Assembly (NCBI RefSeq): GCF_014236655.1
Contig: NZ_JACMYG010000007.1
Coordinates: 177,308-241,307 of the forward strand
Reading direction: 5' to 3'
Source: Pseudomonas kielensis
Lineage (GTDB): Bacteria > Pseudomonadota > Gammaproteobacteria > Pseudomonadales > Pseudomonadaceae
Length of the DNA: 64,000 bases
Part shown: positions 48,132-58,538 of the stretch, one piece after another
Position numbering within the stretch: the stretch's first letter is position 1
Layout of the letters: each line of letters starts with the position of its first letter
The notes under the pieces: generated by a model
Seen by the model: only the letters and a program-made list of their open reading frames with translations
What the model was told of the DNA's origin: nothing
The model's database searches: none
Position numbers and translations under genes: made by a program

Positions 48132-49427
48132 TCAGTCTTCAGCCACCTTGGCAGCGCCCTGGCGCTTTTCGATGATGTCCACCAGGCGCTGGGCCAGGGC
48201 CGGGTAGTTTTCGTCGAAGTGGTGCCCGCCTGGGAGCTTCATGGCTTGGCCGACGGCTGTCTTGTCGGTGCAGCCACTCTCGTCGGCTTCTTCCTCGCCA
48301 TAGATGCACACCACTTTGGCGGCCGGCAGCTTGGCCATTTCCGGGCCGGTGGCGGCTTCCTTGCCGGCGTTGCCGAGCCAGCCTTCGACTTCGATCTCGA
48401 AGCTGCCGGTGCGGGCGAAGGCCAGCAGGATGATCGCGTCGACCCGTTGTTGCTCCGACTCCGCCAGGCGGTTGTAGATGGCGGGCAGGACGTCGGCGCC
48501 AAACGAGTAGCCGGTGAGAATGAAGCGCTTGGTGCCCCATTTCTGCCGGTAGTGCTGCATCAGCTCGGCGAGGTCGATCGCACTCTGCTCGGGGCTTTTG
48601 TGCTGCCAGTAGTAGCGCAGGGTGTCGATGCCAACCACCGGGTAGCCGATCTTGGCCATTTCACCGGCCACGTCGCGGTCCAGGTCGCGCCAGCCGCCGT
48701 CGCCGGAGAGGAACAGAGTGACGGTGTCCTTGGCCTGGCCGGCGGGCACTTCGACCACCGGAATGTTCAGGCCGCCATTGCCCTTGTCGGCACCGATCAG
48801 CAGCTTGCGCAGCTCGTTGTTCAGCACCTGCGGCAGGTTGATGTCGTAGTCGCTGATGCTGGTTTGCGCATTGGCCTGGTCCCTTACGAAACCGGCACTG
48901 GTGTCGTCCGGGTTATCGTTCCACGCCACCAGCCAGTGGCCGTGGGCGGCGCTTTTTGGCAGCAGGTGGGTGCAACCGGGTTTCTCCAGGGCCAGGTCGA
49001 CCGAGACCGCCTGGGACTTGTCGTCCTTCTGCTCGGCCAGCCAGCGCCATGCCAGCACCGCACCCGGGCCGATACCGCTGACCAGGGTGGCCGGGCCATT
49101 GAGCTGCTTGAGCGCCGCCTGCAGGGCGCGGCCTTGCCGCATGCAGTCCTTGGGCAGGATCACCTGGACGATTTGTGCTGCGCCGCCACGGCTGAGGGTG
49201 ATCAGCTGGGTGTCGCTGAGCTTTTGCTCTTCGTTGACCGCAATGACCACCTGGGCGCGCGGCTGGGTGCCCGGAATGACCCGGGTCATGGGCGCGCCGT
49301 CAGCCGGCGTCAACAGTTCCACGGTGGGTTGTGGCGCTGGACGGTTCCAGTACCAGTAACCACCGCCGAGGATCACAGCCAGTGCCACCAGGGTGGCCAA
49401 TACATACCGCCAGGAGCGTTGAATCAT
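48132..49427 (-). CDS. VirJ/AcvB-family aminoacyl-phosphatidylglycerol hydrolase
   Basis: A 431-residue protein with one N-terminal membrane anchor (about 7-25) and a periplasmic alpha/beta hydrolase body; the nucleophile elbow is GYSFGADV, preceded by LFLSGDGGWRDLDRDV. In P. aeruginosa the ortholog next to mprF (PA0919) removes alanine from alanyl-phosphatidylglycerol, countering MprF. It starts at the mprF stop (1-base overlap), so the two are co-translated. Confidence 0.9.
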   Translation of the reverse strand: MIQRSWRYVLATLVALAVILGGGYWYWNRPAPQPTVELLTPADGAPMTRVIPGTQPRAQVVIAVNEEQKLSDTQLITLSRGGAAQIVQVILPKDCMRQGRALQAALKQLNGPATLVSGIGPGAVLAWRWLAEQKDDKSQAVSVDLALEKPGCTHLLPKSAAHGHWLVAWNDNPDDTSAGFVRDQANAQTSISDYDINLPQVLNNELRKLLIGADKGNGGLNIPVVEVPAGQAKDTVTLFLSGDGGWRDLDRDVAGEMAKIGYPVVGIDTLRYYWQHKSPEQSAIDLAELMQHYRQKWGTKRFILTGYSFGADVLPAIYNRLAESEQQRVDAIILLAFARTGSFEIEVEGWLGNAGKEAATGPEMAKLPAAKVVCIYGEEEADESGCTDKTAVGQAMKLPGGHHFDENYPALAQRLVDIIEKRQGAAKVAED

Positions 49428-52072
49428 CAGCGTTTCACCAATCCAGTCAAGCCGCCCGCAATCAGGGCGGCGGTATCGGCCAGCGCCACCAGCGGATCAA
49501 GTCCGGCGGGCACGGCCATGTAACGAGGTTCCCAGTCAGGCTGGAACTTGTCTTTGAAGCGGCGCAGCCCCTGGAAATTGTAGAGCTGCTCGCCCCGGCG
49601 GAACACCATCGAGCCGAGGCGCTGGGTCAGTGGTGCGCCCCGCCGGGGTTGCAAGCCCGACAATGGCACCATGCCCAGGCTGAAGCGTGCATAGCCGTGG
49701 TTCTTATAATGCTGAATCAGGCCGACCATCATGAATTCCATGGTCAACTTGGGAGCGTCCGGGTGGGCGCGCATCAGGTCGAGGCTGGCCAGGTCGTGGC
49801 TGTAGGTCTCGAGCAGGTTGGCAAATGCCACCGGGCGACCTTCAAAACGAATGATCGCGATGCGAAAGTGCTTCAGGTAGTCATCGCTGAAGCGGCCCAG
49901 GGAGAAGCCTTTCTCGCGCACGTTCTTGCCGGTGAGCCAGGCATCGGAAATCACCTTCAGTTCGTCCATCGGCGCCTGGCCGGGCTCGTGGATTTCCAGC
50001 GACAGGCCGTCACGGGTGCCACGGTTCCAGGTGTAGCGCAGGTCCTTCATCTCCTTGCCCTTGGCTTCCAGGTCAAAGCGCAGCAGGTCGACCCGGGCCT
50101 CTTCGCCCAGCTTGATGGCGGTCAGGCCGATGTCCATGTAGTAGGGCAGGTTTTCGGCGCGCACCTGATAAAACACCGGGCGGGCGTGGTGCAGGTCGCA
50201 GAGGTCGCGGAACTGCCAGATCATCTCGGCGCGTTGCTGCGCCTGGCCGATCGGGTCATACAGGGCAACCAGGCTGCGGCCGCGACGGGCATACATCAAG
50301 AAGGCGTCGCCGTTGGGGTGGAACAGCAGCGCCTTGTCACCGGTCAGTGCCAGGCCGCCATCCGGTTGGGCCGAGGCCATCAGGATCTTTTGTGCTTTTG
50401 CCAGGTCAGTGGCGTCCGGCAGGTCAATGGCCGGGCGGGCCGTGCGCAGCAGCCAGGTCAGCGACACCACCACCAGCAGCACTGCGGCACCGAGCAGCGA
50501 GCGCAAGCCGCGCGGCGCATCGGAGTCCAGGGTGAACTGCCACCACAGCTGGTGGCTGTACGGCACATCCTGGTAGGCGAACAGCAGCAGCCAGATCGAC
50601 GCAGCCAGCACGCAGACGCTGGCCACCAGGTACAGCGGCGAGAAGGGCAGCTCGGTCAGGCGGCTGGGGCGATAGAACGAACGGCGGAAGATCGCCAGCA
50701 GGCTGGCCGTCAGGATCAGCAGGCTGGCTTCCTCCCAGTCAAAGCCCTTGAGCAGTGACAACAAGGCACCGGCCAGCAGCAACACGGTGGTGAGCATCCA
50801 GGCGGCCGACAGTCGCCGGCGCAGGCCCTGGGCCAGCAACAGGCACAGTACGCCGATCAGGCTGGCGCCGAAGTGCGAGGCGTCGATCAGGCGATGGGGG
50901 ATCAGAAAGCCGATGTGTTCCAGGCGGGTATCGATCTCTGGAGTGGCGCCGGAGAACAGCAGGACCACCCCAGACAGGAACACCAGCACCGCGAGCACCG
51001 GCGCGGCGAGGCCGGAAGCGGTGCGCAGCGCTTCACGGCTGTTGAACAGGCGTTGGGCCTCATTGATCAACAGCAGCAGGCAGGCCACCAGCATGGGCAG
51101 GATCACGTAGATCAGGCGATACAGGAGCAGGGCGGCGGCCAGCGGCGCGGCACCGAGCTTGTCGGCAAAGGCCGCCAGCAGAATGGCTTCGAACACGCCG
51201 ACGCCACCGGGCACGTGGCTGAGCACGCCCGCCGCCAGGGCCAGCAGGTAGACCAGCAGGAACGCCCCGAATGGCGGGGTTTCCGGTAGCAGCAGATACA
51301 ACACGGTGGCAGCGGCGGCGACGTCGAGCGCGGTGATGATCAACTGCAGGAAGGTCAGGCGCCGGCCCGGCAGGCGCAGGGTGCGGCGCCCGGCGCGCAC
51401 CAGCAGGTTGTCCGGGTAGGGTTGTTCGGGCAGGCGGCGGCGATAGATGCCGATCGCCAGGACCGCACAGAGCAGCAGCACGGCAATCGCGATGCCGCCC
51501 AGCAGGGCCTCGGACAGGTGCAGGGCGGCAGAGGCGGCCGGCAGGTTGCTCAGGGTCGCCAGGGCTGCCAGCGGGGGCAGGGCGCACCCCAGTGACAGGC
51601 TGGCAAACAGGGTCATGTGCGCGACTTCCGAAGCCCCGAGGCCGTGACGCGCGTAGAGCCGGTATCGCACCGACCCCCCCGAGAGCAGGGACAGGCCGAT
51701 GGCGTTGCCAATCGCAAACGCGGTGAAGCCGCCGAACATCAGGCTGCGTGGCGGCAGGCTCACGCCGGCATAACGCGATGCCGACCACTCATAGCCGAGC
51801 AGGATGATGAAGCCGACGATCGTTGCACCCAGGGCGCCGAGCAAGGCCGATTGTGGCACTTGCAAGATGGAGTCATGCAGGGCGTAGAGATCCAGTTCGC
51901 TTAATAGATGGCGACAGGCAATCAAGGCAATGGCAAACAGCAGCAAGGTCACGGCCAGGCCGATGGGCTGGCGGTATTTGCTGAGCAGATCCAGCCAATG
52001 CAGGCGGGCAGCTTTGATCGGTTGGATCGCAGTGACGGGGTCTTGTGAATCAGACGAGTTGGCGCGCATCAA
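49427..52072 (-). CDS. mprF: MprF aminoacyl-phosphatidylglycerol synthase/flippase
   Basis: Modifies phosphatidylglycerol with an amino acid from aminoacyl-tRNA and flips it across the membrane, lowering sensitivity to cationic peptides and acid. The 881-residue protein has about 13-14 helices in the flippase half (about 30-540) and a soluble DUF2156 synthase domain (about 560-870, LPYYMDIGLTAIKLGEEARVDL). In Pseudomonas alanine is the usual donor; specificity is not readable here. Confidence 0.94.
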   Translation of the reverse strand: MMRANSSDSQDPVTAIQPIKAARLHWLDLLSKYRQPIGLAVTLLLFAIALIACRHLLSELDLYALHDSILQVPQSALLGALGATIVGFIILLGYEWSASRYAGVSLPPRSLMFGGFTAFAIGNAIGLSLLSGGSVRYRLYARHGLGASEVAHMTLFASLSLGCALPPLAALATLSNLPAASAALHLSEALLGGIAIAVLLLCAVLAIGIYRRRLPEQPYPDNLLVRAGRRTLRLPGRRLTFLQLIITALDVAAAATVLYLLLPETPPFGAFLLVYLLALAAGVLSHVPGGVGVFEAILLAAFADKLGAAPLAAALLLYRLIYVILPMLVACLLLLINEAQRLFNSREALRTASGLAAPVLAVLVFLSGVVLLFSGATPEIDTRLEHIGFLIPHRLIDASHFGASLIGVLCLLLAQGLRRRLSAAWMLTTVLLLAGALLSLLKGFDWEEASLLILTASLLAIFRRSFYRPSRLTELPFSPLYLVASVCVLAASIWLLLFAYQDVPYSHQLWWQFTLDSDAPRGLRSLLGAAVLLVVVSLTWLLRTARPAIDLPDATDLAKAQKILMASAQPDGGLALTGDKALLFHPNGDAFLMYARRGRSLVALYDPIGQAQQRAEMIWQFRDLCDLHHARPVFYQVRAENLPYYMDIGLTAIKLGEEARVDLLRFDLEAKGKEMKDLRYTWNRGTRDGLSLEIHEPGQAPMDELKVISDAWLTGKNVREKGFSLGRFSDDYLKHFRIAIIRFEGRPVAFANLLETYSHDLASLDLMRAHPDAPKLTMEFMMVGLIQHYKNHGYARFSLGMVPLSGLQPRRGAPLTQRLGSMVFRRGEQLYNFQGLRRFKDKFQPDWEPRYMAVPAGLDPLVALADTAALIAGGLTGLVKR

Positions 52073-52312
52073 TCACCTCTTGGATTGTGCGCGACAGGAT
52101 GGGGGTATCCAGCCAAGTTACCAATCCCTGTTGTAAAAAATAGTTACAAATACTGACGCCTGTCATTGAGCCATGGCGCATGGGCGCGATTCAATGCTGG
52201 AAGGGTCGCCTGCGATTTAGCATAGCCTGATCTGATGGGCCAGGAGGGTAGCGGCAAGGGTTCGCAGTACCTTGGCAGACCATTGTTGCGAAAGGACTTT
52301 TTCTGCAGATAC
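52073..52312. other. mprF upstream gap
   Basis: 240 bases with no gene. It should hold the mprF promoter; a TTACAA/TAGCATAG-like AT-rich stretch is visible at 52130-52230, but no regulator site was recognised. Confidence 0.35.
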
Positions 52313-52344
52313 AAAAAAGGCCACTCTTTCGAGTAGCCTTTTTT
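52313..52344 (-). terminator. terminator of initiator tRNA copy 1
   Basis: AAAAAAGGC-CACTC / GAGTA-GCCTTTTTT hairpin directly downstream of the tRNA on the minus strand; an identical hairpin follows copy 2. Confidence 0.9.
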
Positions 52345-52350
52345 GATGTT

Positions 52351-52427
<77 letters not shown>

Positions 52428-52440
52428 TCTGTGTGGCGGC

Positions 52441-52468
52441 ATTCTACAGAGGAACGCCGGGGTGTCAA
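52441..52468 (-). promoter_or_regulatory. tRNA-fMet promoter, copy 1
   Basis: On the minus strand TTGACA (52463-52468) - 16 bases - TAGAAT (52441-52446), followed by a GC-rich discriminator, typical of stringently controlled stable RNA promoters. Confidence 0.88.
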
Positions 52469-52605
52469 CCGTTAATCGTGGATTGGGTCAAATAAACGTA
52501 AATTGCCACGCAAAGGGCTGGTGATCGCACTTAAGTGTCAGAAGCACAACGAGAATTCGTCGCGTCTGTGTGATGGCTTCAAACTGCGGGCAAAAACACC
52601 CACGC

Positions 52606-52639
52606 ACAAAAAAGGCCACTCTTTCGAGTAGCCTTTTTT
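52606..52639 (-). terminator. terminator of initiator tRNA copy 2
   Basis: Same hairpin as for copy 1, at a shift of 295 bases. Confidence 0.9.
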
Positions 52640-52645
52640 GATGTT

Positions 52646-52722
<77 letters not shown>

Positions 52723-52735
52723 TCTGTGTGTCGGC

Positions 52736-52763
52736 ATTCTACAGAGGAACGCTGGGGTGTCAA
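52736..52763 (-). promoter_or_regulatory. tRNA-fMet promoter, copy 2
   Basis: TTGACA (52758-52763) - 16 bases - TAGAAT (52736-52741) on the minus strand, identical boxes to copy 1. Confidence 0.88.
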
Positions 52764-52938
52764 CCGCTAACTGAGAAAAATCTGTTCCTGTTCAATCGCT
52801 TAGCGTGTTTACGCAGGGCTGTGAAGGGCTGCAGGGCTTGCTCCATAAGGGTTTCAGCTCTATTGATGGTCTGATCTCGATTAATAAAATAAATCCATCG
52901 TCGAGCTTTTAGTCCGCCCAAGAGAAGATTAAAAGCAC

Positions 52939-52954
52939 TGGTGCTATATACAGG
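52939..52954 (+). promoter_or_regulatory. LexA box of dinB
   Basis: CTG-GTGCTATATA-CAG, matching CTG-N10-CAG with the typical TATATA core, 66 bases before the dinB ATG. Confidence 0.88.
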
Positions 52955-53019
52955 TGTCAGTGAGATACTGGTGATCTGACTGATATTTGTCCTTTTTCCT
53001 TCAGCGAACACCGCCTTTT

Positions 53020-54081
53020 ATGACTCAACGCAAAATCATTCACGTCGACTGTGACTGCTTTTATGCAGCCATCGAGATGCGTGACGACCCGACGCTGGCC
53101 AGTAAACCGCTGGCGGTGGGTGGCTCCGCAGATCGGCGGGGGGTGATTGCGACCTGCAACTATGAAGCCCGGGCCTATGGCGTACGGTCGGCGATGTCTT
53201 CCCGCCATGCGCTGAAGCTGTGCCCCGACCTGGTCATCGTCAAGCCGCGCATGGACGCTTACCGCGACGCATCCAAGGAAATCCAGACGATCTTTCGCGA
53301 TTACACCGACCTGATCGAGCCGTTGTCGCTGGATGAGGCCTACCTGGATGTGTCCGACTGTGGGCATTTTTCCGGCAGTGCCACCCGGATTGCCCAGGAT
53401 ATCCGCCGGCGAGTCTCCAATCAGTTGCATATCACGGTGTCGGCCGGCGTGGCGCCGAACAAGTTTCTGGCAAAAATCGCCAGCGACTGGAAAAAACCCA
53501 ACGGGCTGTTCGTCATCACGCCGGATCAGGTCGAGGATTTTGTCTCGCAGTTGCCGGTGAGCAAGTTGCACGGCGTCGGCAAGGTCACGGCGGACAAGCT
53601 GGCGCGCCTGGGTATCGTCGACTGCCTGCAACTGCGCGAGTGGAACAAGCTGGCATTGGTGCGCGAATTTGGCAGTTTTGGCGAGCGCTTATGGAGTCTG
53701 GCCCGTGGGGTCGATGAGCGGGCGGTGCAAAACGACAGTCGCCGGCAATCGGTGAGCGTGGAGAATACCTACGATGTCGACCTGCCCGACCTGGTCAGTT
53801 GCCTGGACAAGTTGCCCGAGCTGCTGGAAAGCCTGAATGGACGCATGGCGCGCATCGACAGCAGTTATCGTCCGGGCAAGCCGTTCGTGAAGGTCAAGTT
53901 CCATGACTTTACCCAGACCACCCTGGAACAGGCTGGGGCAGGGCGTGACCTGGGCAGTTATCAGCTGTTGCTGACCCAGGCGTTCAATCGGGGTGGAAAA
54001 CCGGTGCGGTTGCTGGGGATTGGCGTGCGATTGCAGGATTTGCGCGGTGGGTTCGAACAGTTGGACCTGTTCGGGCGCTAG
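53020..54081 (+). CDS. dinB: DNA polymerase IV
   Basis: SOS-induced Y-family translesion polymerase. The 353-residue protein begins MTQRKIIHVDCDCFYAAIE (catalytic Asp), has the second acidic motif PLSLDEAYLDVS, a helix-hairpin-helix thumb (VSKLHGVGKVTADKL), a little-finger domain and the C-terminal clamp-binding QLDLF. A LexA box is present upstream. ATG at 53020 preferred over 52987. Confidence 0.97.
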   Translation: MTQRKIIHVDCDCFYAAIEMRDDPTLASKPLAVGGSADRRGVIATCNYEARAYGVRSAMSSRHALKLCPDLVIVKPRMDAYRDASKEIQTIFRDYTDLIEPLSLDEAYLDVSDCGHFSGSATRIAQDIRRRVSNQLHITVSAGVAPNKFLAKIASDWKKPNGLFVITPDQVEDFVSQLPVSKLHGVGKVTADKLARLGIVDCLQLREWNKLALVREFGSFGERLWSLARGVDERAVQNDSRRQSVSVENTYDVDLPDLVSCLDKLPELLESLNGRMARIDSSYRPGKPFVKVKFHDFTQTTLEQAGAGRDLGSYQLLLTQAFNRGGKPVRLLGIGVRLQDLRGGFEQLDLFGR

Positions 54082-54122
54082 AACGTAGTCGCGGGCAAGG
54101 TTGCCCGCGAACATTGCCGATA

Positions 54123-55076
54123 CTAATTGACGCCCGGATCTGCCACCAGGCGCCCGGCATCCTTGGTCAGCGACTTGAGGAACTCACTCTGCAACTCGGG
54201 ATCGTTGCGGGTCAGTTCGATCAGGCTCTGCTCCAGTTCGCTGGCTTCTTCTTCCAGGCCCAGTTCCGACAGGCGCTTGACCCGGTGCACCCACTGGCTC
54301 ACTTCGTCATCTTCGAGGTCGTCGTAAATCAGTTCGTGGGCTTCCAGCAGCTTGCCGCGCAAATTGCCGCTGATCGCCAGCGAGGAATCGGTGTGCACGT
54401 CATCCTGGGCGTCTGCGACAGAGATTTGCAGCTTGCTGATGTGGCTCAGGTCATGTTCGGAAAACGGGCTGTCCAGCAGGTTCAAGCGCAACACGCCATT
54501 GTGGTCAGTGGTGAGCTCGAAGGTCTGCTTGCCGGTCTTGACCTCTACCGGGCGTTCGCTCCAGGGCAGGCTTGAGTATTCCGTGCGTTTTTCTCGCTCG
54601 ACTTCATCAATGCCCGCCAGGTTCTGTTGCGCGCGACCGTGGGACTGCACGTTCATGAACGGGTTGAGTCCGGCAAAACCGTAACTGATCCAGTCCTTGG
54701 TGACGCTGTCCGGCAGGCTGCCGAGGGCAAACACGTTGACCACGTTGGCACCGACGCCGGCCACCACTGCGACCGCGCCCAGCGGGATCTCATAGGCCTC
54801 CCGCCAGGGTTGGTAAGGCGTGTAGCGGTCGTAGCGACGGGTGACCTCGAACTCGGTGACTTCGAAGGTCTTCTGTTCATGAATCCGCACCCGGCGTTGC
54901 GGCAGCTCAAGCACCTTAGGCTCACCGACATCGATCTGCAGGCTGTGATCGAGCAGTTTGCGCTCGATACGCTCCTCGTGCTCGCTGCGCTGTGACATTT
55001 GATTGGCACAGCCGCTGAGCAGCAGGGTGCTGCACAGGGCAGCACCACCGAGGCTTAAGGTGTTTCGCTTGAACAT
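54123..55076 (-). CDS. Uncharacterised outer-membrane/periplasmic lipoprotein
   Basis: A 317-residue protein with a lipoprotein signal (LLLSGC, Cys23), one hydrophobic segment (about 98-118, IPLGAVAVVAGVGANVVNVFAL) and a Glu/Leu-rich helical C-terminus (about 250-305). No known domain was recognised. It follows proS on the same strand with 17 bases between, so it may be co-transcribed; P. aeruginosa also carries a hypothetical gene beside proS. Confidence 0.8.
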   Translation of the reverse strand: MFKRNTLSLGGAALCSTLLLSGCANQMSQRSEHEERIERKLLDHSLQIDVGEPKVLELPQRRVRIHEQKTFEVTEFEVTRRYDRYTPYQPWREAYEIPLGAVAVVAGVGANVVNVFALGSLPDSVTKDWISYGFAGLNPFMNVQSHGRAQQNLAGIDEVEREKRTEYSSLPWSERPVEVKTGKQTFELTTDHNGVLRLNLLDSPFSEHDLSHISKLQISVADAQDDVHTDSSLAISGNLRGKLLEAHELIYDDLEDDEVSQWVHRVKRLSELGLEEEASELEQSLIELTRNDPELQSEFLKSLTKDAGRLVADPGVN

Positions 55077-55093
55077 GACTTCTCTATCTGGTG

Positions 55094-56809
55094 TCAGCGG
55101 CGGATACGAGCCTGAAGGAACGACAGTACGTCAGCGACCGGCAGCGCTTGCGGCTCGGCCTCGGTACGGCTCTTGTATTCCAGGTTGCCTTCGGCGAGGC
55201 CGCGGTCACTGACCACGATCCGGTGAGGAATGCCGATCAGCTCCATGTCCGCGAACTTGATGCCCGGGCTGGTTTTCTTGTCCCGATCGTCCAGCAGCAC
55301 TTCAAAGCCGGCCGCAGTCAATTCTGCGTAGAGCTTGTCGGTGGCTTCGCGTACCAGCTCGGTTTCGTAGCGCAGCGGTACCAGGGCAATCTGGAAGGGC
55401 GCGAGGGTGTCGCTCCAGATGATGCCTTTTTCGTCGTTGCCCTGCTCGATGGCCGCCGCGACCACGCGGGACACGCCAATGCCGTAGCAACCCATTTCCA
55501 GGGTCACCGGCTTGCCGTTCTCGCCCAGCACTTCGCACTTCATCGCTTTGCTGTACTTGTTGCCGAGCTGGAAGATGTGCCCGACTTCGATGCCGCGCTT
55601 GATTTCCAGGGTGCCCTTGCCGTCTGGGCTTGGATCGCCGGCCACCACGTTACGCAGGTCGGCCACGGTCGGGACCGGCAGGTCGCGTTCCCAGTTGACG
55701 CCGAAGTAATGCTTGTCGTCGATGTTGGCACCGATCCCGAAGTCGCTCATCAGCTCCACCGAGCGGTCGATGATGATCGGCAGCGGCAGGTTCAACGGGC
55801 CCAGGGAGCCAGCACCGGCGCCAATCGCGTCACGCAGTTCGGCGTCGCTGGCCATGACCAGCGGGCTGGCAACGCCAGGCTGGTTGGCGGCCTTGATTTC
55901 GTTGAGTTCGTGGTCGCCGCGAATCACCAGGGCGATCAGCTTGCCGGCTTCTTCGGCGTGCACGATCAGGGTCTTGATGGTCTTTTCAATCGGCAGATTG
56001 AATTTTTCCACCAGTGCCGCAATGGTCTTGGTCTCTGGTGTATCCACCAGGCGCAGCGCTTCGCTTGGCGCAGGACGGGAGGTTTCCCGTGGCACGGCTT
56101 CGGCTTTTTCGATGTTGGCTGCGTAGTCGGAACCGTTACTGAAGACGATGTCGTCTTCGCCGGATTCGGCCAGAACGTGGAATTCGTGGGAGCCGGCACC
56201 GCCGATCGAGCCATTGTCCGCTTCCACTGGGCGGAATTTCAGGCCCAGGCGCGTGAACACGTTGCAGTAAGCCTGGTGCATGCGGTCATAGGTGATCTGC
56301 AGCGAAGGCTGGTCGGCGTGGAAGGAGTAAGCGTCCTTCATGATGAATTCGCGGCCGCGCATCAAACCGAAGCGTGGGCGGATTTCGTCACGGAATTTGG
56401 TCTGGATCTGGAACAGGTTGATGGGCAGCTGTTTATAGCTGCTCAACTCGTTGCGCATCAGATCGGTGATCACTTCTTCGTGGGTCGGGCCGGCGCAGAA
56501 ATCACGGCCATGTCGATCCTTGAAGCGCAGCAGCTCAGGGCCGTACTCTTCCCAGCGCCCGGATTCCTGCCACAGCTCAGCCGGTTGAGTGCTCGGCATC
56601 AACACTTCGAGAGAGCCGGCGGCGTTCATTTCTTCGCGAACGACGGCCTCAACCTTGCGCATTACCCGCAGGCCCATGGGGAGCCAGGTGTACAGGCCCG
56701 AGGCGAGTTTGCGGATCATGCCGGCGCGCAGCATCAGCTGGTGGCTGATGACGACCGCATCGGAAGGCGTTTCTTTCTGTGTGGCGAGCAAAAATTGACT
56801 GGTGCGCAT
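55094..56809 (-). CDS. proS: Prolyl-tRNA synthetase
   Basis: Class II aminoacyl-tRNA synthetase charging tRNA-Pro. The 571-residue bacterial-type enzyme begins [20 protein letters not shown], has class II motif 1-3 segments ([42 protein letters not shown]) and the INS editing domain (about 225-405) that clears Ala-tRNA-Pro. ATG at 56809 chosen; the 39 codons upstream are not conserved. Confidence 0.97.
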   Translation of the reverse strand: MRTSQFLLATQKETPSDAVVISHQLMLRAGMIRKLASGLYTWLPMGLRVMRKVEAVVREEMNAAGSLEVLMPSTQPAELWQESGRWEEYGPELLRFKDRHGRDFCAGPTHEEVITDLMRNELSSYKQLPINLFQIQTKFRDEIRPRFGLMRGREFIMKDAYSFHADQPSLQITYDRMHQAYCNVFTRLGLKFRPVEADNGSIGGAGSHEFHVLAESGEDDIVFSNGSDYAANIEKAEAVPRETSRPAPSEALRLVDTPETKTIAALVEKFNLPIEKTIKTLIVHAEEAGKLIALVIRGDHELNEIKAANQPGVASPLVMASDAELRDAIGAGAGSLGPLNLPLPIIIDRSVELMSDFGIGANIDDKHYFGVNWERDLPVPTVADLRNVVAGDPSPDGKGTLEIKRGIEVGHIFQLGNKYSKAMKCEVLGENGKPVTLEMGCYGIGVSRVVAAAIEQGNDEKGIIWSDTLAPFQIALVPLRYETELVREATDKLYAELTAAGFEVLLDDRDKKTSPGIKFADMELIGIPHRIVVSDRGLAEGNLEYKSRTEAEPQALPVADVLSFLQARIRR

Positions 56810-56938
56810 GGTAGGCCGTTGTCGGTTGCTGAAGACTAGAAATGACGGAGCATTGTACGGGCGAGATGTGCTGGCGTACAGGCGTGCGGTCCGTGGTGTC
56901 GCCCGAGGCCGGGGAAAGCCCCGCACCCCGGGCGTTTG

Positions 56939-58495
56939 TCAGGTTTCTTCGACGGTGCTGGTGCTCGCCACAGGCTCGGGGGTCGGGCCTTCGCGCCGGC
57001 TTTCCTGGAACCAGTGAATGGCGATCAGGATCAGCGTCGGCACACCGAGCAGGGCGGTAATGATGAAGAAGTCGTGATAGCCGAACTTTTCCACCATGAC
57101 CCCGGTGTAACCGCCGATCAGGCGCGGTAGCAGGAGCATGATTGAGCTCAGCAGGGCGTACTGCGTAGCGGAAAACTTCAGGTTGGTCAGGCTCGACAGG
57201 TAGGCCACGAAGGCCGACGTCGCCAGGCCGGAGCTGAAGTTGTCGAGTGAAATGGTGGCAATCAGCATCTGCAGGTTCGCCCCCATGTCGGCGAGCATCA
57301 CGAACAGGATGTTGGTGCCGGCCGAGGCCGCGCCTCCGATGAACAGTATGGGCAGGATGCCGAAGCGCACGATCAGCAGGCCGCCCATGCCGGCGCCCAC
57401 CAGGGTCATGATCAGGCCGAAAATCTTGCTGACCCCGGCGATCTGGTCCTTGGTGAAGCCCAGGTCGATGTAGAACACGTTGGCCATGACGCCCATCACC
57501 GTATCGGACATCCGATAGGTGGCAATCAGCCCCAGCAGCAGGAAGGCCTGCCAGCGATAGCGCATGACAAAATCGTTGATCGGCGTCAGCACTGGCGCCA
57601 GGCCGCGGCGGCCCATGGTCGACAGGCACATGCCGGTGAGGGTGATGTAGAGAATCGCGCGCAGGAAGGCGCGGTCTTCGAGCAGCAAGTCGAGCAGGCT
57701 GGTGTCGCCGAACAGCACGCTGGCAAAGTCGGTGTTGTAGAGCTGGGTACACATCGCCGGCACCGAGACTAGCAACACAATCAGCACGAACACGGACGCC
57801 AGTTGGTGGACAAAGCTGTAGCGTCCGGCGGACAACTGGGTGCGCAGGGGCACGGGCGGTTCGCGCATGAACAGGCTGGTCAGCAGCGCCGGGACCATCA
57901 GCAGGCCAAACAACACGTAGGTGCCGGTCCAGGCCGAGTGCTGGTAATTGAAGCCGGTGGAGCCAAAACCTTCGGCAAAGAACAGCGCGCCGGCCGTTGC
58001 CAGCAGGGCCGCCACCCGATAGCCGGACATGTAGCTGGCGGCGAGGGCGGCCTGGCGTGTGTCGTCGGCAATTTCCAGGCGGTAGGCGTCGACGGCAATA
58101 TCCTGGGTGGCCGAGGCGAAGGCCACCACCACCGCGATTGCGATCAGCCACGACAGGTGTTTTTGCGGGTCGCAGAAGCCCATGCCGATCAGGCCGAGGA
58201 TCACCAGTGCTTGGGACAGCACCAGCCAGGAGCGTCGCCGGCCGAGCTTGCCGAGCAAGGGCAGGCGCCATTGGTCGAGCAGCGGCGACCACACCCATTT
58301 GAAGGCGTAGGCCAGACCGATCAGGCTGGCATAGCCAATGGTTTCGCGGGCCACACCGGCCTCGCGCAGCCAGACGGAAAGCGTCGAAAACACCAGCATG
58401 TACGGCAGGCCGGCGGCGAAACCCAGCAACAACAGCACGAGCGTCGAGGGGCTGGCATAAGCGGCGAGCGCGGCGCGCCAGGTTTTACGGGGCAT
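56939..58495 (-). CDS. ampG: AmpG-family muropeptide permease
   Basis: MFS transporter importing GlcNAc-anhydroMurNAc peptides for cell-wall recycling, which also feed AmpR-controlled beta-lactamase induction. The 518-residue protein starts with PSTLVLLLLGFAAGLPYMLVFSTLSVWLREAGV, the conserved first helices of AmpG, and has about 12-14 helices. Pseudomonas has more than one AmpG paralog, so the precise role is inferred. Confidence 0.88.
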   Translation of the reverse strand: MPRKTWRAALAAYASPSTLVLLLLGFAAGLPYMLVFSTLSVWLREAGVARETIGYASLIGLAYAFKWVWSPLLDQWRLPLLGKLGRRRSWLVLSQALVILGLIGMGFCDPQKHLSWLIAIAVVVAFASATQDIAVDAYRLEIADDTRQAALAASYMSGYRVAALLATAGALFFAEGFGSTGFNYQHSAWTGTYVLFGLLMVPALLTSLFMREPPVPLRTQLSAGRYSFVHQLASVFVLIVLLVSVPAMCTQLYNTDFASVLFGDTSLLDLLLEDRAFLRAILYITLTGMCLSTMGRRGLAPVLTPINDFVMRYRWQAFLLLGLIATYRMSDTVMGVMANVFYIDLGFTKDQIAGVSKIFGLIMTLVGAGMGGLLIVRFGILPILFIGGAASAGTNILFVMLADMGANLQMLIATISLDNFSSGLATSAFVAYLSSLTNLKFSATQYALLSSIMLLLPRLIGGYTGVMVEKFGYHDFFIITALLGVPTLILIAIHWFQESRREGPTPEPVASTSTVEET

Positions 58496-58538
58496 GGGCT
58501 GGAGTCTGCCTCAAAATTGCGGAAACAAAGCGCGCACT

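Noticed and set aside
49331..50758. 475-codon plus-strand frame over mprF
   Set aside because: Antisense shadow of the mprF synthase half.
55091..56839. 582-codon plus-strand frame over proS
   Set aside because: Antisense shadow; proS motifs are definite on the other strand.
56649..58298. 549-codon minus-strand frame overlapping ampG and proS
   Set aside because: Frame-shifted shadow of the ampG-like gene running into proS; translation is Arg/Pro/His-rich.
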